Positions 1 to 9,370 of a DNA stretch of 64,000 bases are shown piece after piece. The stretch's first letter is position 1, and each line of letters begins with the position of its first letter. The notes under the pieces are model-generated. The model searched no databases, was not told where the DNA came from, and saw only the letters and a list, made by a program, of their open reading frames with translations. A program made the position numbers and the translations under genes. The stretch lies in NCBI RefSeq assembly GCF_900169175.1, contig NZ_FXZM01000010.1, forward strand, positions 94,478-158,477, read 5' to 3'. Origin of the DNA: Brevibacterium jeotgali. Lineage in GTDB: Bacteria; Actinomycetota; Actinomycetes; Actinomycetales; Brevibacteriaceae.

Positions 1-1
1 C

Positions 2-211
2 GTCGCGGACATAGCGATCACCGGAGCGGCGGCGCTGCTGATACTCGCCTCGTTCCGGGGGATCGGATTGGATGGTCGGCTGGAGTCGGAGCGCGAGGCG
101 GAGCGGAACGCAGAGAACACGGCGTCGGCGGCACTCGCCGATGCGGATCGAGGACCCGGGCCGGTCGGCGAGGCCGGCGCGGGCGAGGACGAAGAGGAGA
201 GCACACGATGA
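2..211 (+). CDS. lspA: Lipoprotein signal peptidase (LspA), C-terminal part, cut by the window start
   Basis: Only the last 69 residues are present and the gene runs in from the left. The fragment opens with [10 protein letters not shown], matching the conserved NxADxxI motif of signal peptidase II that carries one of its two catalytic aspartates. A hydrophobic stretch follows (the last membrane helix), then an unusually long hydrophilic tail rich in Glu, Ala and Asp. LspA removes signal peptides from diacylated prolipoproteins at the membrane. The TGA stop overlaps the rluD ATG (ATGA), and lspA next to rluD is a common bacterial pairing. Family assignment rests on this motif plus position. 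Confidence 0.8.
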   Translation, partial: VADIAITGAAALLILASFRGIGLDGRLESEREAERNAENTASAALADADRGPGPVGEAGAGEDEEESTR

Positions 212-1137
212 CCACACGGTCGCTGTTCGTGCCAGAGGGCTTGGACGGAGAACGCATCGATACCGCCCTGTCGCGGGCGCTCGGCCTGTCGCGGAGCGTC
301 GCGGCGCAGATCGCCCAGGACGGGGGAGTCGAGCAGGACGGTCTGCGTGTGGGGAAGTCTGACCGTGCGCTGTCGGGCGCTCGACTCGATGTCGTACTGC
401 CGGAACCGGAGCGACCCCTGGAGATCGTGGCCGAACCGGTCCCCGGCATGTCGATCATCCACGAGGACGATGCGATGGTCGTGGTCGACAAGCCGGTGGG
501 AGTAGCCGCTCACGCGGCTGCCGGCTGGCACGGCCCCACGGTCATCGGCGGTCTGGCTGCGGCGGGGCACCGGGTCGCGACCTCGGGCGCAGCGGAGCGG
601 CAGGGGATCGTGCAGCGTCTGGATGTGGGGACCTCCGGCGTGATGGTCGTCGCCAAGGGCGAGCGCGCATACTCGGTCCTCAAGCGCGCCTTCAAGGAGC
701 GCACGGTGTCGAAGACCTACCACGCGCTCGTCCAGGGTCTGCCCGATCCGGTCGTCGGCACCATCGAGGCCCCGATCGGCCGCAACCCGCGTCGGGATGG
801 TCTCTACGCGGTCCGCAGTGACGGCAAGCATGCCGTGACCCACTACAAGGTCCTCGAGGCGTTCCGCTCTGCGAGCCTGGTGGAGGTGGACCTGGAGACA
901 GGGCGCACCCACCAGATCCGCGTCCACATGTCCGCGACCAAGCACCCCTGCTGCGGTGATCTCCCCTACGGAGCGGACCCGGCGCTGGCGGAGCGGCTGG
1001 GGCTCACTCGACAATGGCTGCACGCGATGCGGCTCGGCATCGAACATCCGGAGACGGGTGAGTGGATGGAGTTCGAGAGCCAGTACCCGCAGGACCTCCG
1101 GGAGGCTCTCGACACTCTCGAGGCCGCTCAGGGATGA
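208..1137 (+). CDS. rluD: RluA-family 23S rRNA pseudouridine synthase (RluD-like)
   Basis: 309 residues, the usual length. The N-terminal ~60 residues form an S4-type RNA-binding domain. The catalytic domain carries [15 protein letters not shown], where the Asp is the nucleophile of the RluA/RluD HRLDxxTSG motif, and ends with the GRTHQIRVH block typical of the family. Such enzymes isomerise uridines in 23S rRNA, RluD those of helix 69. The ATG overlaps the lspA stop, implying translational coupling. Exact target sites (RluD versus RluC type) cannot be told from sequence. Confidence 0.92.
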   Translation: MTTRSLFVPEGLDGERIDTALSRALGLSRSVAAQIAQDGGVEQDGLRVGKSDRALSGARLDVVLPEPERPLEIVAEPVPGMSIIHEDDAMVVVDKPVGVAAHAAAGWHGPTVIGGLAAAGHRVATSGAAERQGIVQRLDVGTSGVMVVAKGERAYSVLKRAFKERTVSKTYHALVQGLPDPVVGTIEAPIGRNPRRDGLYAVRSDGKHAVTHYKVLEAFRSASLVEVDLETGRTHQIRVHMSATKHPCCGDLPYGADPALAERLGLTRQWLHAMRLGIEHPETGEWMEFESQYPQDLREALDTLEAAQG

Positions 1138-1209
1138 CGTTCGCACGTCAGCGATGCGCGGCATCGCAGCACGATGGCACGGCGACAGAGACAGGAAGAG
1201 CACGACGCG

Positions 1210-4200
1210 ATGAGTGATGACTTCGTCCACCTCCACGTCCACACCGAGTACTCGATGCTCGACGGGGCGGCCCGTCTGGGCGATCTCATGTCCGCGGTGA
1301 ATGCGCAGGGTCAGAAGGCTCTTGCGACCACGGACCATGGCTACCTGTTCGGGGCGTTCGACTTCTGGAGCCAGGCGACCAGCGCCGGGATCAAGCCCAT
1401 CATCGGCGTCGAGTCCTATGTGACACCGGGAACCGCACGGAACGACAAGACCCGTGTGAAGTGGCGGACGGATGAGTCGCAGAAGGGCGACGACCTGTCA
1501 GGCGGCGGTGCCTATACGCACATGACGATGCTGTCGAAGAACAACACGGGCATGCAGAACCTCTTCCGGGCGTCCTCCATCGCCTCGCTCGACTCCGCGT
1601 TCGGCAAATGGCCGCGCATCGATCGCGAGCTCCTCAACACATACTCCGAGGGGATCATCGCGACGACCGGGTGCCCCTCGGGCGAGGTGCAGGTCCGACT
1701 GCGTCTAGGGCAGTACGAGGAGGCGAAGCGGGCCGCGGGAGAGTACCGCGAGATCTTCGGCGCGGAGAACTACTTCTGCGAGGTCATGGACCACGGTCTC
1801 AGCATCGAGAAGCGCGTTTCGAAGGACCTTCTGCGGCTGTCGAAGGAGCTCGACATCCCGCTGGTCGCGACGAACGACCTGCACTACACGAACGAGTCGG
1901 ATGCGAAGGCGCACGAAGCACTGCTCGCCATCCAGTCGGGTTCGAAGCTGATCGAGCCGACCTATGACCAGGGCGGGTCACGATTCGCGTTCGGCGGCAC
2001 CGGGTACTACCTCAAATCCGCAGCAGAGATGCGGCACCTGTTCCGGGAGATCCCGGAAGCGTGCGACAACACGCTGAAGATCGCCGACATGTGCGAGGTG
2101 TCGTTCGACACGAGCGCGAACTACATGCCGCGATTCCCCACTCCAGAAGGAGAGGACGAGACGTCGTGGCTCCTGAAAGAGGTCGACAGGGGCCTCCACT
2201 ACCGCTATCCGGGCGGCGTTCCCGATGAGGCCCGGAGGCGGGCCGACTACGAGATCGACGTCATCGTCGGAATGGGGTTCCCGGGCTACTTCCTCGTCGT
2301 CGCCGACTTCATCAACTGGTCGAAGGACAACGGCATCCGGGTGGGACCCGGGCGGGGTTCCGGCGCCGGTTCGATGGTCGCCTACGCGATGCGCATCACG
2401 GACCTCGATCCGCTCACGCACGGTCTGATCTTCGAGCGCTTCCTCAACCCGGAGCGCGTCTCGATGCCCGACTTCGACGTCGACTTCGATGATCGTCGCC
2501 GCGGCGAGGTCATCGAGTACGTGACGCGGAAGTACGGGGCCGAGTACGTGGCGATGATCGTCACGTTCGGGACGATCAAGACGAAGCAGGCGCTGAAGGA
2601 CTCCGCGCGTGTGCTGGGCAAGCCGTTCAGCATGGGTGAGCACCTCACCAAGGCGCTGCCACCGGCGGCGATGGCCAAGGACATCCCCCTCGCGGACATC
2701 GAGGATTCGAAGGCCCCCCGCTACAACGAGGCGGGTGAGTTCCGCTCGCTGCTCGAGACCGATCCCGAGGCCCGCGAAGTGTTCGAGACCGCGAAGGGCC
2801 TCGAGGGGCTGAAGCGTCAGTGGGGCGTCCACGCGGCCGGAGTCATCATGTCGTCCGAACCGATCATCGACGTGATCCCGATCATGCGCCGGTTCCAGGA
2901 CGGCCAGGTCATCACGCAGTTCGACTATCCGACGTCCGAGGGCCTGGGCCTCATCAAGATGGACTTCCTGGGTCTGCGCAACCTCACGATCATCTCCGAT
3001 GCGATCGAGAACATTCGCCTGAATCAGGACATCGACCTGGACCTCGAGCAGCTGACCCTCGACGACCCCGCTGCGTACACGCTGCTGTCGCGCGGAGACA
3101 CGCTGGGCGTCTTCCAGCTGGACGGCGGCGGTCTGCAGGGACTTCTGCGCCTCATGCAGCCGGACAACTTCGAGGACATCTCTGCGACCCTGGCGCTGTA
3201 CCGGCCGGGTCCGATGGGCGCGGACTCGCACACGAACTATGCGCTGCGCAAGAACGGGCGCCAGGAGATCACACCGATCCACCCGGAGCTCGAGGAACCG
3301 CTCGCGGAGATCCTCAACACGACCTACGGCCTCATCATCTACCAGGAGCAGGTGATGGCGATCGCGCAGAAGGTCGCGGGCTACAGCCTGGGCCAGGCGG
3401 ACATCCTGCGTCGTGCGATGGGCAAGAAGAAGAAGTCCGAGCTCGACAAGCAGCAGGTGGGGTTCTTCGAGGGGATGAAGTCCAACGGGTTCTCCGAACC
3501 TGCCGCGCAGGCGCTGTGGGACATCCTGCTCCCCTTCTCCGACTATGCGTTCAACAAGGCCCACTCGGCCGCCTATGGCGTCGTCTCCTACTGGACGGCC
3601 TACCTCAAGGCGCATTATCCGGCCGAGTACATGGCATCGCTCTTGACATCGGTGGGCGACAACAAGGACAAGCTCGCGATCTACCTGGGCGAGTGCCGTC
3701 GGCTGCAGATCACGGTCCTGCCGCCGGACGTCAACGGGTCGCACGCGAACTTCACCCCAGTCGGGAACGACATCCGGTTCGGCATGGGCGCAGTGCGCAA
3801 CGTGGGGCAGAACGTGGTGGAGGGCATCGTGGCCGGGCGCCGGGACAAGGGCGACTACACGACGTTCGGCGACTTCCTCGACAAGGTCCCGGCGCACGTG
3901 TGCAATAAGCGCACGATCGAATCGCTCATCAAATCCGGTGCCTTCGACTCACTGGGCGACACCCGCCGTGCACTGGTGGAGGTCCATGAGGAGGCGGTCG
4001 ACGCTGTCATCGGCGTGAAGCGTCAGGAGGCGCACGGCCAGTTCGACCTCTTCGCGGGACTGGGAGGTGACGACGACTCGGAGCCCGCCTTCACGGTGCC
4101 CGTACCGGAGAGGCCGGAGTGGGACAAGAAGGAGAAGCTCGCGTTCGAACGCGAGATGATCGGGCTCTACGTCTCGGATCACCCCCTCAACGGCCTCGAA

Positions 4201-4764
4201 GGCGTCCTGGCCGCGGAGGCCGAGGCCTCCATCGCCGAACTCATCGACCCGGAGCGGGGGCGGCCCGACGGGGCGCAGGTGACGATCTGCGGGATGATCA
4301 CCGGCGTGCAGCGGAAGGTGTCGAAGAACAGCGGCAGGCCCTACGGCATCGTGACGGTCGAAGATCTCGAGGCGTCTATAGAGGTCATGTTCTTCGGCGA
4401 CTCCTATGAACCGGTGGCGGGGATCCTCACGACGGACCTCGTCATCGCCGTGACGGGTCGTGTCCGGACGTCCGACGACAGGCCGACGAGCATGATGGCC
4501 CAGTCGATGACGCTTCCGGACGTCACGGATCCGGCGGACCGCCCGCTCTCGATCACCATTCCGTGGGAGCGGTGCACGACCCCCGTGGTGGAGAGGCTGG
4601 GCTCCGTCCTCGAATCCCATCGTGGAACGACGGATGTGCATCTCACGCTCGTCCAGTCCGGCCGGCGATGCGTCATGCGGCTCGACCGCACATTTCGGGT
4701 GGACATGGGCCCGAGCCTGTTCGGCGACCTCAAGGCACTGCTGGGACCCAACTGCCTGCGCTGA
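1210..4764 (+). CDS. dnaE: DNA polymerase III alpha subunit (replicative)
   Basis: 1184 residues, normal for DnaE1. It begins MSDDFVHLHVHTEYSMLDGA, the N-terminal PHP domain with its His cluster. The palm carries PDFDVDFDD at about residue 420 with the catalytic aspartates, followed by thumb, fingers and a C-terminal OB fold (VTICGMITGVQRKVSK, about residue 1023). I chose the ATG at 1210 because the PHP domain starts immediately and an AGGAAGAG Shine-Dalgarno lies ~10 nt upstream. An in-frame ATG at 1174 would add twelve charged residues. It is the catalytic core of the replicase and stands between rluD and hisD, with only 72 nt upstream. Confidence 0.96.
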   Translation: MSDDFVHLHVHTEYSMLDGAARLGDLMSAVNAQGQKALATTDHGYLFGAFDFWSQATSAGIKPIIGVESYVTPGTARNDKTRVKWRTDESQKGDDLSGGGAYTHMTMLSKNNTGMQNLFRASSIASLDSAFGKWPRIDRELLNTYSEGIIATTGCPSGEVQVRLRLGQYEEAKRAAGEYREIFGAENYFCEVMDHGLSIEKRVSKDLLRLSKELDIPLVATNDLHYTNESDAKAHEALLAIQSGSKLIEPTYDQGGSRFAFGGTGYYLKSAAEMRHLFREIPEACDNTLKIADMCEVSFDTSANYMPRFPTPEGEDETSWLLKEVDRGLHYRYPGGVPDEARRRADYEIDVIVGMGFPGYFLVVADFINWSKDNGIRVGPGRGSGAGSMVAYAMRITDLDPLTHGLIFERFLNPERVSMPDFDVDFDDRRRGEVIEYVTRKYGAEYVAMIVTFGTIKTKQALKDSARVLGKPFSMGEHLTKALPPAAMAKDIPLADIEDSKAPRYNEAGEFRSLLETDPEAREVFETAKGLEGLKRQWGVHAAGVIMSSEPIIDVIPIMRRFQDGQVITQFDYPTSEGLGLIKMDFLGLRNLTIISDAIENIRLNQDIDLDLEQLTLDDPAAYTLLSRGDTLGVFQLDGGGLQGLLRLMQPDNFEDISATLALYRPGPMGADSHTNYALRKNGRQEITPIHPELEEPLAEILNTTYGLIIYQEQVMAIAQKVAGYSLGQADILRRAMGKKKKSELDKQQVGFFEGMKSNGFSEPAAQALWDILLPFSDYAFNKAHSAAYGVVSYWTAYLKAHYPAEYMASLLTSVGDNKDKLAIYLGECRRLQITVLPPDVNGSHANFTPVGNDIRFGMGAVRNVGQNVVEGIVAGRRDKGDYTTFGDFLDKVPAHVCNKRTIESLIKSGAFDSLGDTRRALVEVHEEAVDAVIGVKRQEAHGQFDLFAGLGGDDDSEPAFTVPVPERPEWDKKEKLAFEREMIGLYVSDHPLNGLEGVLAAEAEASIAELIDPERGRPDGAQVTICGMITGVQRKVSKNSGRPYGIVTVEDLEASIEVMFFGDSYEPVAGILTTDLVIAVTGRVRTSDDRPTSMMAQSMTLPDVTDPADRPLSITIPWERCTTPVVERLGSVLESHRGTTDVHLTLVQSGRRCVMRLDRTFRVDMGPSLFGDLKALLGPNCLR

Positions 4765-4780
4765 GTCGGAGAGCGGACAC

Positions 4781-4786
4781 TAGGAT
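4781..4786 (+). promoter_or_regulatory. -10 element TAGGAT of hisD, leaderless type
   Basis: TAGGAT is followed by seven nucleotides and then GTG at 4794. This spacing would place the transcription start on the GTG. It lies just after the dnaE stop, so hisD need not depend on read-through from dnaE. Confidence 0.5.
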
Positions 4787-4793
4787 GGACGTC

Positions 4794-6152
4794 GTGGACA
4801 CGCTCGAGAACATCCCCCTCATCGACCTGCGCGGAACCGCGCTCGATCGCCGCACGCTGCGGTCCCGTCTGCCGCGGGCGACGGCCGAGCAGAACGCACC
4901 GCTCGAGGCTGTTCGACCGCTTCTGGACGACATCCGCGATCGCGGCCGTGCCGCGGTCGCGGATGCCGCTGCGCGCTTCGACGGCGCGACGTCCGGGAGG
5001 TTCCGCGTCCCCGCCGCCGCACTGTCGGAGGCGGTGGAGACCCTCGATCCCGCCGTGCGACTGGGACTGGAGGAGGCGATCCGGCGGGTGCGCACGGTGT
5101 CCGCCGCAGAGGTCCCCGCACCGCGGACGACCTCCGTCGCAGACGGTGCGTCCATCACCACACGGCATCTGCCCGCTGACCGCGTGGGCCTCTACGTGCC
5201 CGGCGGTCTCGCGGTCTACCCCTCCTCCGTCGTCATGAACACGGTGCCTGCGCAGGAGGCCGGCGTCCGGTCGATCGCGATCGCCTCGCCTCCGCAGTCG
5301 GCCACCGGCCTGCCGCACCCCACCGTGCTCGCGGCGGCCCACCTCTTGGGCGTCGACGAGGTATGGGCCATCGGCGGTGCGCAGGCCATCGGAGCCTTCG
5401 CATTCGGGTTCGCCGATCTGGACGGCGAGCTCGGCACCGAGGAGTCGCTGGAGCCGGTCGACATCATCACCGGGCCGGGGAACGCATACGTCGCGACTGC
5501 CAAGGCCCTGGTGCGCGAGCACGTCGGGATCGACGCGGTAGCCGGACCGACGGAGATCATCGTCCTGGCGGATGCGGCCGCGGACCCCGTCTTCATCGCC
5601 GCGGATCTCATCAGCCAGGCGGAGCACGACCCCCTCGCCGCCGCAGTGCTGGTGACCGAGTCCTCGTCGCTCGCCCAGGCAGTCGACTCGCACCTGGGCG
5701 CGCGGACCGCTGCGGCCGAGCACTCGGAGCGGATCAGGACAAGCCTCGCCGGGCCGCAGTCGGGCATCGTCCTCGTGGACTCGCTGGACGCAGGGATCGC
5801 CGTCGTCAACGCGTATGCGGGGGAGCACGTCGAGCTCCACGTCGCGGACGCCCAGGACGTCGCCGGGCGCATCGTCAATGGTGGAGCGGTGTTCGTGGGC
5901 GCTCACACGCCCGTCGCACTGGGTGACTACATCGCGGGATCGAATCACGTGCTCCCGACGATGGGAACGGCCGCGTTCGGCGACTGCCTCTCCGTGCACG
6001 CCTTCCTGCGCGTGAGTCAGGTGGTCGACTACACGAGGGATGCTCTCGCCGAGGTCGCGGACCACATCACCGCACTCGCGTCCGCGGAGCGACTCCCGGC
6101 CCACGGTGAGTCGATCTCCGTGCGATTCGCCGATGAAGCCCGGGAGGCCTGA
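4794..6152 (+). CDS. hisD: Histidinol dehydrogenase
   Basis: Catalyses the last two oxidations of histidine synthesis, L-histidinol to L-histidine, with NAD+ and Zn2+. About 452 residues, typical size. Visible family blocks are GPTEIIVLADAAADP, then ISQAEHDPLAA (Gln and His zinc ligands) and GEHVELH (catalytic and zinc-binding Glu/His). The start is uncertain: ATG 4785 (MDVVDTLE) and GTG 4794 (VDTLE) are both in frame. I prefer 4794 because a TAGGAT -10 box sits seven nt before it. No other his genes are nearby. nrdR follows after 3 nt. Confidence 0.95.
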   Translation: MDTLENIPLIDLRGTALDRRTLRSRLPRATAEQNAPLEAVRPLLDDIRDRGRAAVADAAARFDGATSGRFRVPAAALSEAVETLDPAVRLGLEEAIRRVRTVSAAEVPAPRTTSVADGASITTRHLPADRVGLYVPGGLAVYPSSVVMNTVPAQEAGVRSIAIASPPQSATGLPHPTVLAAAHLLGVDEVWAIGGAQAIGAFAFGFADLDGELGTEESLEPVDIITGPGNAYVATAKALVREHVGIDAVAGPTEIIVLADAAADPVFIAADLISQAEHDPLAAAVLVTESSSLAQAVDSHLGARTAAAEHSERIRTSLAGPQSGIVLVDSLDAGIAVVNAYAGEHVELHVADAQDVAGRIVNGGAVFVGAHTPVALGDYIAGSNHVLPTMGTAAFGDCLSVHAFLRVSQVVDYTRDALAEVADHITALASAERLPAHGESISVRFADEAREA

Positions 6153-6155
6153 GCC

Positions 6156-6629
6156 GTGCACTGTCCCTTCTGTCGCCACCCGGATTCGCGCGTCGTCGAT
6201 TCCCGCACCGCGGAGGACGGTTCCTCGATCCGTCGGCGCCGTCAGTGCCCGCAGTGCAACCGCCGATTCACGACCATGGAGGCGACAAGCCTCGCGGTGA
6301 TCAAGAGGTCAGGCGTCTCCGAGGAGTTCTCACGCCAGAAGATCGTCACCGGAGTGCGCAAGGCCTGTCAGGGACGCCCTGTGAACGACGATGACCTGGC
6401 AAAGCTCGCCCAGCGGGTGGAGGAGAAGATCCGCGGTCTGGGCGTCGCGGAGATCGATGCGGACGAGGTCGGGCTGGCCATCCTGGAGCCGCTGCGTGCA
6501 CTGGACCAGATCGCGTACCTGCGGTTCGCCAGCGTCTACCAGGGATTCGACACGCTGGAGGACTTCGAATCCGCGATCGCTTCGCTGCGACGTGATGCAG
6601 AGGCGGCAGGATCAGGTCCCGCGTCCTGA
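6156..6629 (+). CDS. nrdR: Transcriptional repressor NrdR
   Basis: 157 residues, the family length. The N-terminal zinc ribbon is CPFC plus CPQC ([17 protein letters not shown] and [12 protein letters not shown]) and the ATP-cone domain occupies about residues 49-139. NrdR senses dATP/ATP and represses ribonucleotide reductase genes. GTG start. Three nucleotides separate it from hisD, so it is probably co-transcribed with it. No convincing NrdR-box pair was seen in the window, so its targets lie elsewhere. Confidence 0.96.
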   Translation: MHCPFCRHPDSRVVDSRTAEDGSSIRRRRQCPQCNRRFTTMEATSLAVIKRSGVSEEFSRQKIVTGVRKACQGRPVNDDDLAKLAQRVEEKIRGLGVAEIDADEVGLAILEPLRALDQIAYLRFASVYQGFDTLEDFESAIASLRRDAEAAGSGPAS

Positions 6630-6879
6630 GGGCAGGTCCCGCTTCCTCGAGCGCACACCTCGCCTGACGCCGCGCACTGGGGCAGGGAGACCGCCCTCCC
6701 AGCACACGCATCCCGGGCCGTGGAGACAGGCCGGCTCAGGTCAGTGTCCGTGCTGTTCAGAGGCCCCAGGGCGATCTTCTGCGGCGGTTCGCGGACGACG
6801 GTGCGCCGGAGTTCGAAAGAATTGCGCGACGGACGCGACATATGTGTAAGATGACAACTGCGCACCGACGGTGCGCCCG

Positions 6880-6919
6880 CCGCCGGCGGCATCGGAGGGG
6901 AAGCCGACGCCGCCGGCGG
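6880..6919. terminator. Hairpin terminator between nrdR and the HelD-like gene
   Basis: 16-nt arms 6880-6895 and 6904-6919 (CCGCCGGCGGCATCGG against CCGACGCCGCCGGCGG) match at 15 of 16 positions with an 8-nt loop. The odd pair is A-C in + strand RNA but a G-U wobble in - strand RNA. A second perfect 7-bp hairpin (GCGCACC/GGTGCGC) lies at 6860-6876. The remaining ~230 nt between the genes (6630-6859) show no supported gene. Confidence 0.6.
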
Positions 6920-6926
6920 TCTTCAT

Positions 6927-9221
6927 TCATCCCGCTGTGACGTCCGCTTCCGGTCCTGTCTCGGTGAAGTGCTCGTCGAGCACGGACGGGTTCGCGGCGA
7001 GGATCGTCAGCCGGGACGTCGAGCGCGTGAGTGCGACATACAGCGCACCGATACCCGCGTCCGTCGATCGATCGCCTGTCGGATCCGCCTGCACTGGGGC
7101 GATGAGCGTCGGCTCTGCCACGATGACGGAGTCGAACTCGAGGCCCTTCGCATCGTACGGAGTGAGCACGGCGATCCGATGATCGATCGCGGTGGGGCCG
7201 AATCCCACATCCTCGAGCACGTCCGACGATCGCTCCTGCGCCGACTCCGCAGCGATGGCATGCTCGACCAGCTCCATCAGGCCCTCGGGCACGATGACGG
7301 CCACGCGGCCGCCGTCCACTGCCGCAGCCTCCTCCCGGATGCTCGCGGGCATGTCCTCCACGAGCGACTGCACAGAGCCGTAGTGCCGCCGCGTGGGTGC
7401 CTCGTCGCCTTCCCGCACTGCTTCAGGAAGTGTGAGGGCCGGGAACCGGGCGGCGAGGAGGGCATTGGCGGGCCCCATGATCGAGCGCGGTGTCCGGTAC
7501 GACACGGTGAGCTCCTCGAGGCCGAAGCGATCACCGACATGCGGATCCAGGACTGAGTGCCACGTGCGGCCGGCATCCGTCGCGGACGCCTGGGCGAGGT
7601 CCCCGACGAGGGTCGCGGACTTGCTGGGGACCCGACGGAACAGGAGGCGGAGCTGCATGGGGGAGAGCTCCTGGGCCTCATCGGCGACGAGGTGGCCGAA
7701 CGTCCACTCCCGGTCATGGGCCGCACGGTCCGAGACCTCACCCGCCGCCGCGGTCTCCCTGTACCGCTGGGCGAGCTGCTGAGGAGAGACCCAGGTGCCC
7801 GTTTCCGTCATGTCGACGACCGCCTCGGCGTACTCGACCTCCGGGTCCTGCCCACGGTCGGCCGGGACTCCGTCGGTGCCGATCAGCTCTGCGATCTCGT
7901 CGAGGAGTGGGACGTCCTCGACGGTGAGGGGTGCGCCCTTGGGACGGTGCAGGACGTCGATCTCCGCTGCGGAGAGGACACCCCGCGAGGCGGCGGCGAG
8001 TCGGTGGCGCTTCGAGAGCAGCGCGTCGAGCACTCCTGCGGGGGTGAGCGGCAGCCAGCACAGGTTCACCGCGATGCGCACATCGCGCGAGGCGCGCAGA
8101 TCCTCGAGGAACTCAGGTAGGCGCTCTCCGGGGGTGTCGAGGCCCTGTGCGCGTGCCAGCTCCTCCGCCAGGGACCGCAGCAGCACCTGGACGAAGACGG
8201 TGCGGGCGTCATTGTGGCTGTCGTCGGTCCGGCGCGCGCGTTCGCGGGCTGTCCGCACGTCCGCCGGCCGCAGCGTGACCGCGTACGGTCCGACCCCCAG
8301 ACGCTGCTCCTCGGTGGGCACTCGCTGATAGGAGCGGACCATCCTGCGCACGACGTCGGCCATCCGCAGGTCGCCCTTCACTGCTGCGGTGTCGGGCGCA
8401 TCGCGCAGGGCCGTGTCGACACCGGGCATGAGCTGTCCCGGTGTGAGGAGCACAGCACCTGTCTCGCCCAACGACGGGAGCACTCGTTCGATGTACCGCA
8501 GGAACACCGGGGACGGTCCAATGAGGAGTACGCCCGACTTCGCGATGCGCTCACGGTGCCGATAGAGGAGATAGGCCGCACGGTGGAGCGCGACGGCTGT
8601 CTTCCCGGTGCCCGGACCACCCTGGACGACGAGGGTCCCGGCCAGGTCGCGGCGGATGATCCGATCCTGCTCCGACTGGATCGTGGCGACGATGTCGCCC
8701 ATGCGGCCCGTGCGGCGCGCGTCCAGGGACGCCATGAGCGCCCCTTCGCCCTGCAGCCGGGAGCGTTCGTCCTCGTCGAGCCCCTCGAGGTCGAGCACGT
8801 CGTCCTCGACGCCCGTCACGGTCCGGGCACGGGTGGCGACATGCCGCCGTCGGACCAGACCGCTGGGCTCGGCCGCCGTGGCGCGGTAGAACGGTTCGGA
8901 TGCGGGCGCACGCCAATCCATGAGCAGCTGTGAGCGGTCTGGAGCGGAGAGACCGATGCGTCCGATGTATATCGTCTCGCCATCAGCAGCATCGATGCGA
9001 CCGAAGCACAGGCCCTCCTCTGCCGACTGATAGCGGATCAGGGTGTCTTCGTACATCGTCGCGAAGGCATCGCGCTCGGACCGGTTCTGGTGGTGACCGC
9101 CCACCTTCGACCTGCGCACCGTCGACAGGGACTCGCGCGTCTCCGCACGCAGATCGTCGAGGCGGGCGTACAGGGTGTCGATCTGCGCCTGCTCGTGCGC
9201 GATCTCGCTTCGCTCAGTCAT
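6927..9221 (-). CDS. helD: HelD-like UvrD/Rep-superfamily ATPase (RNA polymerase-associated)
   Basis: 764 residues. An N-terminal coiled-coil region (about residues 1-70, Glu/Arg-rich) precedes a superfamily I helicase core with Walker A QGGPGTGKTAVALHR and later motifs such as VADEAQELSPMQLRLL (Walker B) and VALTRSTSRLTIL near the C-terminus. Length and the coiled-coil N-terminus match actinobacterial HelD, which in Mycobacterium smegmatis binds stalled RNA polymerase and releases it from DNA. In Streptomyces the related HelR is linked to rifamycin tolerance. I chose the ATG at 9221 over one 39 nt upstream because AGAAAGGCGAC supplies a ribosome site. It is convergent with nrdR. The HelD subclass needs alignment. 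Confidence 0.85.
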   Translation of the reverse strand: MTERSEIAHEQAQIDTLYARLDDLRAETRESLSTVRRSKVGGHHQNRSERDAFATMYEDTLIRYQSAEEGLCFGRIDAADGETIYIGRIGLSAPDRSQLLMDWRAPASEPFYRATAAEPSGLVRRRHVATRARTVTGVEDDVLDLEGLDEDERSRLQGEGALMASLDARRTGRMGDIVATIQSEQDRIIRRDLAGTLVVQGGPGTGKTAVALHRAAYLLYRHRERIAKSGVLLIGPSPVFLRYIERVLPSLGETGAVLLTPGQLMPGVDTALRDAPDTAAVKGDLRMADVVRRMVRSYQRVPTEEQRLGVGPYAVTLRPADVRTARERARRTDDSHNDARTVFVQVLLRSLAEELARAQGLDTPGERLPEFLEDLRASRDVRIAVNLCWLPLTPAGVLDALLSKRHRLAAASRGVLSAAEIDVLHRPKGAPLTVEDVPLLDEIAELIGTDGVPADRGQDPEVEYAEAVVDMTETGTWVSPQQLAQRYRETAAAGEVSDRAAHDREWTFGHLVADEAQELSPMQLRLLFRRVPSKSATLVGDLAQASATDAGRTWHSVLDPHVGDRFGLEELTVSYRTPRSIMGPANALLAARFPALTLPEAVREGDEAPTRRHYGSVQSLVEDMPASIREEAAAVDGGRVAVIVPEGLMELVEHAIAAESAQERSSDVLEDVGFGPTAIDHRIAVLTPYDAKGLEFDSVIVAEPTLIAPVQADPTGDRSTDAGIGALYVALTRSTSRLTILAANPSVLDEHFTETGPEADVTAG

Positions 9222-9370
9222 GTCGCCTTTCTGAGATGTGGGCAATCCATTATGGCGCATCCGCGGCCCGGAAGCGTGCAGCGAGGCCCGATGCAGTCAG
9301 GAGTTCGCCCGGACGTCACCTGGTGGTGAGGCGATCGCGCGCTGGAGAGGTCGCCGCGCGCGGCATGTCG

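Noticed and set aside
1978..3897. A 639-codon minus-strand open frame opposite dnaE
   Set aside because: It mirrors the codon bias of dnaE, is rich in Arg, Asp, His and Val, and shows no motif. The same explains the long minus-strand frames opposite hisD (4404-6179), sigA (11474-12880), parE (14947-16710), cydAB (20166-21368), cydDC (22209-24680), acnA (32266-34692) and leuA (48746-51325).
6630..6859. A gene in the nrdR-helD gap
   Set aside because: Open frames here have no ribosome site, no start with usual bias and no recognisable protein. The sequence is best read as 3' untranslated.
6835..6860. NrdR box near ACATATGTGT
   Set aside because: Only one weak half resembles the consensus, it is unpaired, and it lies downstream of nrdR rather than before a reductase gene.
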